In this document: positions 12,652-23,147 of the stretch, piece by piece | Position numbering within the stretch: position 1 is the first letter of the stretch | How the letters are laid out: the number at the start of each line of letters is the position of its first letter | From: Annona cherimola | Lineage: Eukaryota; Streptophyta; Magnoliopsida; Magnoliales; Annonaceae | NCBI GenBank assembly: GCA_030490835.1 | Contig: CM059971.1 | Span: 56,592,012 to 56,656,011 of the forward strand | Direction of reading: 5' to 3' | DNA: 64,000 nt | Program-made: the position numbers and the translations under genes | The notes under the pieces: generated by a model | Seen by the model: the letters and a program-made list of their open reading frames with translations, nothing else | Database searches by the model: none | Told to the model about the DNA's origin: nothing

Positions 12652-12990
12652 TCCCCAGATACCCTGAAATATGGTGAGGGGAAAATTTGCAAAAAAAAAA
12701 AGAAGAAAAAAAGAAAGGAAAAATCCCCAGATACCCTGAAATATGGTGAGGGGAAAATTTGCAAAAAAAAAAAGAAGAAAAAGAAAGGAAAAATCCCCAG
12801 ATACCCTGAAATATGGTAAGGGGAAAATTTGCAAAAAAAAAGAAGAAAAAAAAAAAAAGAAAAAATCCCCAGATACCCTGAAATATGTGAGGGGAAAATT
12901 TGCAAAAAAAAAAAAAGAAGAAAAAGAAAGGAAAAATCTCCAGATACCTTGAAATATGGTGAGGGGAAAATTTGCAAAAAAAAAAAAAGG
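12652..12990. repeat. ~71-bp minisatellite, 5 units (left copy)
   Basis: Units start TCCCCAGATACCCTGAAATA at 12652, 12724, 12794, 12866 and 12937 (period 70-72). Each is GGTGAGGGGAAAATTTGC followed by an A-rich AAAGAAGAAAAAG tail. The right copy has six units. Tandem arrays near the 3' end of the internal region are known in Tat/Ogre elements and can seed satellite DNA. Confidence 0.92.
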
Positions 12991-13380
12991 AGAAAAAAGA
13001 AAATAATCATAAAAAAATACCTTTACAATGTAGCATAATATACTACTATGTTGATATTGCAGTTAGCTTACTTGGATGGGTCAATAAAGTTCCATGTATC
13101 TAAGCATCTACCCGTGGATAGATCACATGCATATGTACTGTGTGATTCTAAACACCCTCACCGGTACAAATCTAATAAAAATTACGTGTCTCAAAATATA
13201 ACATTGAGAATTCTACAGATTTACTATTCATATGGTTAAAAGGAAAGCTAAGAGTTATTAAGATGATAAATCTATAATAAAGAATTATGAAAATTCATAA
13301 GGTTGCAAGAAAGTTACTAAAAAGTATTCCAAATAGTATAAAATGTAAGAAAACTACAAAGGTTGAGAAGATTTCAAATA
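12991..13380. other. Left Tat copy: AT-rich 3' end of the internal region
   Basis: No gene seen between the minisatellite and the polypurine-tract hairpin; small reading frames here show no recognisable motif. Confidence 0.6.
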
Positions 13381-13450
13381 GGTGTCAACCATACCTTCTT
13401 TAATAATAATGTCCATTATCATTAAAGAAGGGGGGGCAATTGTTGACACC
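13381..13450. repeat. Inverted repeat spanning polypurine tract and LTR start (left copy)
   Basis: Left arm 13381-13404 (GGTGTCAACC...CCTTCTTTAAT) is the near-exact reverse complement of right arm 13421-13450, which contains the polypurine tract and the first ten LTR bases. The loop is about 16 bases. The outer GGTGTCAAC/GTTGACACC and inner CCTTCTTTAAT/ATTAAAGAAGG pairs are perfect. Confidence 0.88.
13424..13436 (+). other. Polypurine tract of the left Tat copy
   Basis: AAAGAAGGGGGGG lies four bases (CAAT) before the LTR start and would prime plus-strand synthesis. It sits in the right arm of a 70-bp inverted repeat (13381-13450). Confidence 0.9.
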
Positions 13451-15753
13451 CTACAAAAACGTAAAGAAAAAAATAATATATACGATAATAAAATAAAATA
13501 GAATAGAATTTCAAAATGGGCCTACTATTATACACATTTATGGGTTTGTGGATTCATTCTTCTAACCCATATATTTTGCAAGCCCAACATTGTGTAGGGT
13601 TCACGGGCCTTCAATACTTCAAGCCCACTAAGGAGGTAACGGCCACCAATCCACATGACAGATCAAGGACCATTCGCATTCGAGATAAAGTGAAGAATAT
13701 TTTCTCAAGATAATTGGAGCGGAATTGACATGATGAACGGTTCGGATTAAACAAATAATCATTGTTTTAGGAAATTTTAATGGTCAAAGCCCATTTGACC
13801 AAAGAAAGAGGGGATTTGCAATATTTTCAAGTACTAAGTAAATTCGATAAATCTAATTCTTTAAGTAAAAATCTAAACCGTTAAAATAAATAAAGAACAT
13901 TAATAGATGTGGGCCCTATCAAAAAATCAAAGAAAATGTTTAATAATCAAGATATAAATAAAAGGTCAAAATATGCAAAATGAAAGGCTAAAAAAACATT
14001 GGCTCCCTAGCTAAGCAAAACCATGGGCCCCCATGGTGGTTTTCAACAACCACTCACAAAATTACTAAAAGATCCATTTTTAATATATTTTTGCAAAAAA
14101 GAGAAAACAGGAAATTGTGCAAAAAAATCAGAAAAAATACCAAATTGCAATTTCTCAAACTTAAAAACCTATAAAAAAGGGGACATTCTCCTCTTATTGT
14201 ACGCGGTGAGAAATATCTCAAAACCAGCTACTTTCCTTTTTCTAGGAAACCCATTCTCCCATCTGATTGCTTTTTTTAAAAAAAAAAAAAGAGAGAAGAA
14301 ATGAGCAAACGGACTCCATCACCGCTGCCTCTATTGTTTTCCTTTTGATTTTTTTTTTGCGCCAAGATACAGCAGCGGCATGTCCTCTCTGGCTTTTATA
14401 TTTTCGTTTTTTTTTTTTTTCAAACAGCGCATTAGTCCTTCTGCTTTACGTATTTTCGTTTTTTTTTTTCAAAAAAAAAAACTCAGCACGTCATTTTCTG
14501 TCTTCTCTTCCCTTTTTTTTTTCCTTTTTTTTTTAAAAAAAAAAAAACAACAAAGCATCCACCATCGTAGATCCCACGTTCCTTTCCATTCTCGTTTTTT
14601 TTTTAAAAAAAAAAACAAAAGGTCCAGCACATCGTTTCTTTTTCTTCTTTTCACTTTCTCGTTTTTTTTTTAAAAAAAAAAAACAAACGTCCAGCACGTC
14701 ATTTCTCCATTTTCTTTTCGTTTTTTCTCATTTTTTTAAAAAGAAAAAGGAGTCCGGTACGACATTTCTCCTCCTCTTCATTTTCTCGTTTTCTTTTTTT
14801 AAAAAAAAAAAAATCAAAAGGGTAAAAAATCCTTCAGCACGTCATTTCCTCTTCTCTTCATTTTTCGTTTTTTTTTTTTCTAAAAAAAAAAACACACAAT
14901 CAAGCACATCCACCTTTCTCTTTATTAAAAAAAAAAAAAGCAAACAACTCACTGGCACGTCCATCCCCTTCTCTACCATTTTCCCATTTTTTTTAAAAAA
15001 AAAAAAACCTAAAATCTAACCATAAAAAAACATATCATTATTATTCCGCACAACCAGAGCAACTACCCACACCTAATTTTCAAATTGAGTTAGGGCCTAA
15101 AAAAAAAAAGCCTAGGGATTAAATTCCCGCCTCCGCCCTCCTGAGCTTTTACATAAAAAAAAATGTATATTAATTTTTCGCATTCTTAGGACTAATGTAC
15201 TAGAAAAATAAAGTTGTATCTTTTTTTCTAGTTATGAGTTCACCCGGAGAATCTCTGTGTTTTAGTGCCTTATTGTATACGGACTAACCACCGTTATATA
15301 GTTAGTGGCGACTCCAAAAGTTAATATATTAAATATTTGTACGCATAGTACTAATTGCTAATTGCGTCTAATTGAGATATATGTTTGCGTTTGACTAACT
15401 CGCATCATTTAAAAATCTCTAAAAACTTGCATCATCTAAAAGCCTTAACGCTTGCATCTCCCTTCTTTAACCCCCATGTCTACACCTTTTATATTTTTTC
15501 CATTTCTGATCTTGAACCCCTTTTCTACATCATTTATATTTTAATTTTTGCACGTTTAATTTCTGTATCTGACTTGCATCACGTCTAACCCGCTAACTCG
15601 CTAATTTGCATGTCATACTTATTCTCTTCTCTGGTGTATGCATATTTTATTTTCACATTTTAGTTCATGGTTATATATATTTTATGAGCCTACTTTACAC
15701 TTTTTAGGCCCATTCGCCGGCCCATCGTAGCTCGCTAAAAACCACGTTCTACA
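13441..15753 (+). repeat. Shared middle LTR of the Tat tandem array
   Basis: This 2313-bp LTR is the 3' LTR of the left copy and the 5' LTR of the right copy. It starts right after PPT+CAAT and ends CTACA, three bases before the primer binding site. Against the right LTR I count one substitution before about 14900 and about nine after it, so it appears mosaic. It contains an array of T-run/A-run palindromes (14270-15007) and, at 15306-15316, a perfect 11-base match to the start of the primer site. Promoter and R-region limits cannot be assigned by eye. Confidence 0.95.
14270..15007. repeat. Array of T-run/A-run palindromes in the middle LTR
   Basis: About ten blocks of 7-12 T followed directly by 8-13 A, spaced roughly 65-75 bp apart after the first. 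They are joined by linkers containing variants of CAGCACGTCATTTC. It is a degenerate minisatellite whose every unit holds a perfect T/A inverted repeat. Run lengths differ between the two LTRs. Confidence 0.88.
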
Positions 15754-15756
15754 GTT

Positions 15757-15775
15757 TGGCGACTCCACTGGGGAC
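15757..15775 (+). other. Primer binding site, tRNA-Arg
   Basis: The 19 bases TGGCGACTCCACTGGGGAC begin three bases after the LTR end. They are complementary to the 3' end of a plant tRNA-Arg ending CCCAGTGGAGTCG plus CCA. A tRNA-Arg primer is known for Tat/Ogre-type elements. This site primes minus-strand DNA synthesis. Confidence 0.92.
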
Positions 15776-16091
15776 GAGTAGGAGTGCTAATTTCCTTTTT
15801 TAGTAAAAGCTCAAGGAGGGTATTTTCTTTTTAAAAAAAAAATTCTTTTCCTTTTTTGAGAAAAAAATAAGTAAGAGTTTTGAAGAAAAGAATTCTAACG
15901 CGCGTTTTGGTTTTTTTAAAAAAAAAAGAGAAAAGGAACAAATTTTTTTTTAGCCCCTTACAAAAGATCCGTAGAAGTTAAGTACTATTAAGCGTTAAAA
16001 ATCTACCTATATAGCAAGAATAGCACATAAAAAGAAAATATTACCATCCCGTAGTCCAATAGTCACCAGGTCTAAAACAAATCAAACAAAA
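15776..16091 (+). other. 5' leader between primer site and gag
   Basis: This 316-bp untranslated leader is A/T-run rich and has no extra ORF. Packaging signals are expected here but cannot be identified by eye. Confidence 0.7.
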
Positions 16092-17666
16092 ATGGCTGAA
16101 GCAACGCAAAATAAGGGAGGACCATCCTCAAATCACCCGCTTACAGACCTCACTGACGTGACGCAACGAGTAGATAGATTAGAGGGAATGCTGCTCAAAG
16201 TTCTAGAGAAATTAGAAAACTTACATCCATCTAGGAATTTAGAAGACAACAGAGAAGGTGTATCCATCAATACAAATAAAGAAAAAGAAATAGATCATTA
16301 TGAAGAAGAAGAAACAATTTTAAAATATACTACCGACAAAATAGAAACTCTCCAAACCCAATTAAAACAATTAGAAGACAAAGTAAGGCTACATGGTGGA
16401 GAAGGATTGCCGTCTTCAAAAATTGAAGATTTATGTCCTTTTCCTAATATTACCCTGCCCGATAAATTTGAAATACCAGCTTTACCCCACTATGAAGGAG
16501 ATTCATGTCCTAAGGCCCACCTAAAAGCCTATTGTGAAATCCTATACCCATTAGTAAAAAAGGAGGAAATTTTAATACGTTTATTCCAACACAGTTTGAA
16601 GAAAGACACTTTAGAATGGTATACATCATTAGACTACAGGCAAATTAGAACATGGGAGGAACTATCATCAGCATTTTTAGAAAGATTTTCTTATAGATTA
16701 AACTCAGCACCTAAAAGGGTCGATTTGGAAAATCTAAAACAAAAACCAAATGAAACTTTCTCTGATTTTACTGCTAGATGGAGAGCTCTTGCCGCCAAGA
16801 TGAAAGTGCCCCTCCTCATAAGTGAGCAAATATCCATAATAGTAAACGCAACTCACCCTAGTATATCAGGGTATCTTATCTCCTACCCCTACACAAATTT
16901 TGCTCAGTTAATTCAAGCGGGAGAACAAGTAGAATCGGGAATAAGGCAAGGAGTAATAACACCATGGCCCCATCAAAATGGTGCCGTTAGGAAAAAGCCG
17001 GAAGTCAAAAATGCAAACAATATGGGCACTAAAGCGCAAGAGGTAAATGCAATCGGGACACCTGAGAGAGAAAAGCCAAGAGAGGTTAGAAATCTCTTTC
17101 GAAAATTTACTAGAATAGCAATGTCATATACCGATATCCTTGACATGCTGATCAAAAAAAATATTTTAAGCCCATTACAGCCAAGACCGCCACCCAACCC
17201 ACTACCAAATAATTATAGAGAGGAGGAATACTGTGCATACCACCAAGGAAGGGGGCACTCAACCGATTGATGTTTTACCCTCAAGCATGCAATCCAAGAT
17301 TTAATTGATGAAGGCAGAATTAAAGTAGACCCTAGTGTGCCAAATGAAAATGTCCTACAAAATCCCCTACCTACACACAGAAATGACACACCAAGAACGG
17401 TAAACTTAATAACTCATGAACACTATGGTATGGGACAATCCTTCGAGCTTAATATGATACGGATAGTGGAGCCCGAAATAGTTCTAAAAGCTGCCCCACA
17501 AAGAAACCCTCGTAATTATGGTCCTAACACTACTGAAGCCTTAATCTTACAAGGATTCAAGAATCTAAGGGTAACAAATCAAGAAGAGAAAATTTCTTAT
17601 GACTCGCATCGGGTACCATGGAAATACCCGGAACCTCCAGAATGTTCAGAAATAGGAAATATTTAA
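16092..17666 (+). pseudogene. gag: Tat gag, right copy (interrupted by TGA)
   Basis: Structural polyprotein of the element. I chose the ATG at 16092 (AAAATGGCTGAAG), the first in the frame after the leader. The first 392 codons are open: an N-terminal part with a heptad-like region (VDRLEGMLLKVLEKLENL) and coiled-coil-like stretch to residue ~95, a capsid region with LEWYTSLDYRQIRTWEELSSAF and NETFSDFTARWRAL, a basic linker, and the zinc-knuckle cluster CAYHQGRGHSTD. An in-frame TGA at 17268-17270 interrupts the knuckle; the frame reopens to a TAA at 17664-17666. Length and order fit Tat gag. Confidence 0.9.
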
Positions 17667-17889
17667 TCGAACGGGAGGATAAATAGGCGAGAAATAAATA
17701 AAAATCCTCCTATTTTTGAAAAAGGGGAAAATACAACTTATGATATAGCCACACAACTCAAATCACTGCCCGCGCAAATTTCTATATGGGAGCTACTATG
17801 CACTTCCACTTTGCATCGCGAGGCTTTTACAAAAAATATTAAATAAAGCTTATATTTCAAAGGAGGTCGAGCCAGAAATAGTAGCTCAC

Positions 17890-18906
17890 ATGATAGGACA
17901 AATTATCTCCAAAAATGCCCTCACATTTACAGATGAAGAACTCCCACCTGAAGGGCGGTATCATACACAAGCTTTAAATATAACAGTCCAATACAAAGAT
18001 CTTAAAGTGCCATTTGTAACCATAGATAATGGGTCCAGTTTAAACGTATGCCCACTAAGGACAATTAAAAGGTTAGGCATCCCCATGGACGGTCTTTGTC
18101 CAAACGACATTCAGGTTCGAGCATTTGATAATACCATTAGAAATACCTTGGGAGAGTTAGATATTAATTTAACCATAGGACCAGAAGAAATGACTATAAC
18201 CTTTCGAATTTTAGAAATACCCGCTTCATTTAATATGTTACTAGGGAGGCCATGGATACACCAGGTGAGTGCCGTTCCATCCTCATTACACCAAAAAATT
18301 AAGTTTGCAACCAATGGAAAAATAGTCGTAATCAATGCTGACCCCGAAATAATCATTCCTAGGGAAGAAAACATGAGTTACGAAGTCCCCCTAGTGGAAG
18401 CATATGAATCACCCGAACCATTACCATTTGCTGAGTCCCTTATAGAAAATATAAATTTTATCCCCTCAGGACCCATAATATCTGATAAATATATAATTAC
18501 ACTAGCAGAAAGGCAAATCAGTCAATATAAAATCAAACATGGCACAAAAGCCAATTTAATCAATCTCCAAGAAAAAAAAGATAAATACGGCCTGGGTTAT
18601 GACCCGGAAAAACCACAATTAAAGAAAACTAAAAGCCAAAATATTTTCTCAAGCGCCGGATTTTTCCTACATGATTCAGAAGAAGAAAAGCGATTAAATA
18701 CAATATTAATGATTCAAAATACGACCAATCAAGAAAAAAAAATATTTTCAAAACAAGCAAGGAAAATAATGAAAAGAGATGGTACACAATGCCCACCTGT
18801 TCAACATCCCCCTCACAAAGAACTCTCATCCCATCCCCGAGTTACAAAAGAGGTCCCATTGAGAAAGAGCTTTGGGCCAGCATCTACTGTGCCCAAACAA
18901 CTATAG
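17890..18906 (+). pseudogene. Tat aspartic protease region, right copy
   Basis: Pepsin-like retroviral protease, 338-residue open segment. The catalytic motif is DNGS at residues 46-49 (VTIDNGSSLNVCP), and LLGRPWIHQ follows near residue 118. It is separated from gag by stops and a frameshift, and runs out of frame before the reverse transcriptase, whose frame overlaps from 18789. The C-terminal part (residues ~150-330) is a Lys/Glu-rich linker without a recognised fold. Confidence 0.87.
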
Positions 18907-20280
18907 AATCCTCAGAAGAAGACAGCAATAAGAGGGCAGGAGATGAAGAGTTACAAAAACAAATGGAGAAAATGGAAGGCAAAGACACGACGGTTGCTGA
19001 AGATTTTGAAGTCATCAATTTAGGAACTAAAGACGACCCCAAAATACTAAGGTTAGGAAAGCAATTATCCGAAGAAGAAAAAGGTACAATGATAGCTCTC
19101 CTTAAATCAAGGTTAATAAATTTTGCTTTTTCTTATAATGATATGCCAGGATTGGATGAAAATCTTATCACTCACCAACTCCCGATAAAAAAGGAAATTA
19201 AACCAATAAAACAGAAGCTCAGAAGAATAAAACCAGAATGGGTTCCAAAGATCAGGGAAGAAATTATTAAGCAATATAATGCTGGATTTTTAAGAGTAAG
19301 CCATTATCCTGAATGGTTGGCCAACATAGTGCCCGTACCAAAAAAAGATGGTAAAGTCAGAATGTGCGTAGATTATAGGGATCTTAATAAGGCAAGTCCG
19401 AAAGATGATTTTCCTTTACCCCATATTGATACCCTAGTAGACAGTACATCTAGATATAGTTGGTTTTCCTTCATGGATGGATTTTCTGGCTATAATCAAA
19501 TTAAAGTTGCACCAGAAGATCAAGAAAAAACGTCTTTTATCACTCCATGGGGGACATTTTGTTATAAGGTTATGCCATTTGGACTAAAAAATGCAGGAGC
19601 TACTTATCAAAAGGGCAATGACCGCTATTTTTCATGATATGATGGGTAAAGAGGTAGAAGTTTACGTGGACGATATTATTGTGCGTTCTCACTCTTTTGT
19701 CGACCATTTACAAAACTTAAAAAAATTATTTGATAGAATGAAAAATTTTCAACTCAAACTTAACCCAAGCAAGTGTGTATTTGGAGCTAGGAAAGGGCGA
19801 TTATTAGGATTCATTGTAAGCAAAGATCAAATACAGGTAGATAATGAAAAGGTGAGAGCCATCCTAGAAATGCACCCACCCAAGACCGAAAAAGAAATTA
19901 GAGGATTCTTAGGGAGGTTACAATACATTAGCAGATTCATCTCAAAGTTAACCTTGACATGCGAACCCATATTCAAGCTTTTGAAAAAAGATTCACCTAA
20001 AAAATGGACAGCGGACTGTCAACTGGCTTTTAATAAAATCAAAACCTATCTTACAAATCCACCTATATTGATGCCGCCTGCTGCAGATAACCCGTTAATC
20101 TTATATTTATCAATTACACCCATAGCTATGGGAGGAGTATTAGGGCAATGTGATATTAGTAACAAAAAAGAATTACCTATTTATTATTTCAGTAAAAAAT
20201 TCACGCCGACTGAAATTAAATATCCTGAAATCGAAAAAGTATGCCTAGCATTAGTTATAGCCATTTCTAAATTAAGATAA
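18789..20280 (+). pseudogene. Tat reverse transcriptase and first RNase H, right copy
   Basis: Copies element RNA into DNA. The first segment (18789-19637) holds the fingers and palm motifs MCVDYRDLNKASP and FMDGFSGYNQIKVAPEDQ. The second (19591-20280, other frame) holds YVDD at 19663-19674, LLGFIVS, the connection motif RGFLGRLQYISRFI, and RNase H motifs (GGVLGQ, YYFSKKFTP, EIEKVCLALV). An extra A in the run at about 19610 causes the split, and a TAA at 20278-20280 ends the segment where the usual HY of KLRHY is expected. Both lesions match the left copy. Confidence 0.9.
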
Positions 20281-20286
20281 TATATT

Positions 20287-21362
20287 ATGTCAAGGACAGT
20301 TTTGCTGATTTCTAAACAAGATCCTCTTAGATATCTGTGTCAAAAAACTGCTCTCACTGGAAGGTTGGCTAAATGGCAACTGCTCCTTACGGAATTTGAT
20401 ATTGTTTATGTATCACAAAAAGCGGTCAAAGGACAGGTAGTAGCCAATTATTTAGCTGCACAAGCCTTACCAGATTTTCAACCTTTACAAGATCAATTTC
20501 CAGATGAAAACATTTTAACTATAAATGAGGAGACAGAAGCTACTCATTGGAAAATGTATCTCGACGGTGCACGGAACATGAATGGTGGAGGAATAGGGGT
20601 AATTTTATATGACCCTAGAGGGCTACCCACTATGATAGCAAGAAAAATTCTGTTTCCATGCACCAACAATGTTGCAGAATATGAAGCATGTTTAACTGGT
20701 ATTAAAGAAGCTTATAATCTGGGGCAGATAAACTACAAATATTTGGAGACTCAGAATTGGTAATTAATCAATCTACTGGAGAATGGGAAACTAGAGATGA
20801 AAAATTAAAACCCTACCAAATTACTTTAGCCAAGTTTGTAAGTCAATTCGAAGAAGTTACTTTTTCATATAGTCCAAGAAATCAAAATCAGTTAGCAGAT
20901 GCCTTAGCCAATTTAGCTACAGTTATAGATATCCCGTACAGGTTAGCTTCACAAGAAGTTCAAATATATATAACAAACGACCCTGCTTACTGTCTATCTA
21001 TAGAAGAAGAAAGTATTGCAAAAGAAAAACTAAAACCTTGGTATTACGACATAAAGAAATATGTCACAGATCAGACTTTTGAAGAATATGCAAGCTTTGT
21101 GGATAAGCGCACCATCAGGAGACTAGCTTATCACTTTGTAATAATTGATGATATATTATATCGTAAATCTTATAACCAATTATTACTAAGATGTGTGGAT
21201 GAAGAAGAAGCTAAGGAAATAATGATCAAAATACATGAAGGAGAATGTGGTTCCCATATGAATGGAATAATGCTAGCAAAGAAAATTTTACGCCAAGGTT
21301 ACTATTGGTTAACCCTAGAACGAGACTGCGCTCATTTTGTGAGCAAATGCACTAAGTGCTAG
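20287..21362 (+). pseudogene. Tat second (archaeal-type) RNase H and integrase zinc finger, right copy
   Basis: The segment continues the first RNase H, then enters a second RNase H with MYLDGARNMNGGGIGV, the acidic CTNNVAEYEA motif and, after a one-base loss near 20722, GDSELVINQS and QLADALANLA. Two RNase H domains in a row are the signature of the Tat lineage. The 158-codon first part is open here, while the left copy is broken at the equivalent of its base 3964. The integrase N-terminal His/Cys motif (HEGECGSH...CTKC) ends at a TAG (21360-21362) shared by both copies. Confidence 0.9.
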
Positions 21363-21407
21363 GAACATGGGGACCTTATCCATACTCCGGCTAACGAATT
21401 ACATAAT

Positions 21408-22289
21408 ATGACCACTCCTTGGCCATTTTCAACATGGGGAATAGATATTATAGGAAAAATATCACCAAAATCATCAAATAATCATGAATATATTCTAGTA
21501 GCGGTGGAATATTTTACTAAATGGGTAGAAGCTACTTCTTTTCCAACAATTAATACCAATCATGTTATTAAATTTGTGAAACATGATATTTTGACAAGGT
21601 TTGGTGTACCCAATATTCTGCTTAGCGATAACGGAGCAGTATTTACAAGCCAAAAAATGAGAGAATTTTTACAACAATATAAAATTCAACATCATAAATC
21701 AAGCCCATATCGACCGCAAGCTAATGGGGCAGTAGAAGCTGCTAATAAAATCTTAATTAAAATATTAGGAAAAATGGTAGAAAGTTACAGGGATTGGGTA
21801 GATAAATTACCATATGCCCTATGGGCCTACAGGACATCGATTAGAACTGCAACGGGATTTTCCCCATATGTACTAACCTATGGGATGGAGGCAGTATTAC
21901 CAGTTGAAGTGGAAATACCGACTCTAAGGGTCTTGAAGGAAAATAACATGAGTTCAGAAGAGTGGATTGATGCCCGACTCATACAACTAAACCTTTTAGA
22001 GGAAAAGAGGGTAAGAGCATTATCGCATACATATGCTTATCAACGGCGAATGGCAAAAGCATATAACAAAAATATAAGGTATTGCAAATTCCAAAAAGGA
22101 GATTTAGTGTTAAAAAAGATCTTCGTGCCCCAACCGTCAGACAGAAGAGGCAAATTTAGGCCTTAATGGGAAGGCTCATAGATAGTAAAAGAGGTATTAG
22201 ATAATGGAGCTTTGATAATATCTCGTTCTGAGGAATCCGCGATAGCAGAATTAGTAAGTATAGATCACGTAAAAAAATATTTTCAATAA
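21408..22289 (+). pseudogene. Tat integrase catalytic core, right copy
   Basis: The core is open for 252 codons. Catalytic residues are D13 (WGIDIIG), D74 (LSDNGAVF) and E110 (ANGAVEAA), so 35 residues separate the second Asp and the Glu, as in active integrases. It is in frame with the zinc-finger part across the TAG at 21360. After GKFRP a TAA (22164-22166) and a TAG truncate the C-terminal domain, which otherwise reads through IVKEVLDNGALIISRS to DHVKKYFQ at 22289. No chromodomain is visible, as expected for Tat. Confidence 0.9.
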
Positions 22290-23147
22290 TTAGTCTCCTC
22301 TTAAACAAAAGACCTCATGGGTCCTATACTTGACCAAATAAAAATAACTTTTTCATTTTTCTAAAAAAAAAAAGAAAGGGAAACTCCAACCCTACCACAT
22401 CCTATCTTCCTCGTTGCTTTGGAAAAATTGCAATTTGTTAAGGGAACACTTGAATACTCTATTTGAATTTTAACATCGCCTTAGTACCTTTTCTCATACC
22501 ACTTTTACCTACCTTTTTTTCTTTTTTTTTAAAAAAAAAATATACGAAAAAACTATGGCATCTCATAAATCTTTTTTATCCATCCTACATATGATCCATC
22601 TAATCTAACACTCTATTTCATAAAAATCTTTCATTATTTCATCTGTTTCCTTTTGCCTAAAAAAAAACGTGCAACAAAGGAAAATGGAACGTGTATTTAC
22701 AAAAAAAAGAAGAAAAGAAAATTGAAAATATACCCATCCCATACATCATTGTCCTTTAAAAAAAAATTAATAAATATAGGTGGACAATTCTAACTACTAT
22801 TTCCCATCGTTCAAAACCTGTATATTAGCAAAATTACCAAAGCTAAAAAGCTCTTTCAGCATGGTTGTCTACGTATAAACTCATAAGAGGATATAACTTA
22901 AGAGTCCAAGATTAATAAACACACATAGTTAAATTCAGGCAAAAGACCATATATCCAAAAAATATATTCATCATCATAAAAGTGTTTACATAACCTGTTT
23001 TACATGTATAGAACCCATAACATGAATTTTGCACTCTAAAAGCTTCCACAAATAAACAAAAATACAAATTCAATACAGGGAGTTTTAAGAGTTCAACGTT
23101 CATGTCATACAAAAATCCAAAAAAAAAACAATATGAAGATCCAAAGT
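22290..23147. other. Right Tat copy: AT-rich spacer between pol and antisense gene
   Basis: Counterpart of 5632-6489. It has A/T runs and no supportable gene; probably holds the antisense gene's 3' untranslated end. Confidence 0.6.

Larger units (their letters stand above)
1..15753 (+). mobile_element. Left Tat-lineage LTR retrotransposon copy, 5' part outside the window
   Basis: Left member of a tandem pair of giant Ty3/gypsy elements. The window opens inside gag; base 1 aligns with base 16663 of the right copy. Order: gag, protease, reverse transcriptase, RNase H, second archaeal-type RNase H, integrase (to 5631), a reverse-strand two-exon gene (6563-9020), a GC-rich island (about 11004-12110), a 70-bp-period minisatellite, polypurine tract and the LTR shared with the right copy. 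The second RNase H and the long 3' region with an antisense gene are marks of the Tat lineage (Tat/Retand/Ogre). This copy has the lesions of the right copy plus five extra one-base insertions in coding sequence. Its own 5' LTR and target duplication are not visible. Confidence 0.93.

Noticed and set aside
12652..12990. Regularly spaced repeat possibly CRISPR-like
   Set aside because: Units are contiguous with A-rich tails rather than unique spacers, and the context is a plant retrotransposon.
12214..13038. Long Phe/Leu-rich or Lys-rich reading frames (also at 28863-29755)
   Set aside because: They are translations of A-runs and the 71-bp minisatellite in several frames; no protein features and lengths vary with unit number.
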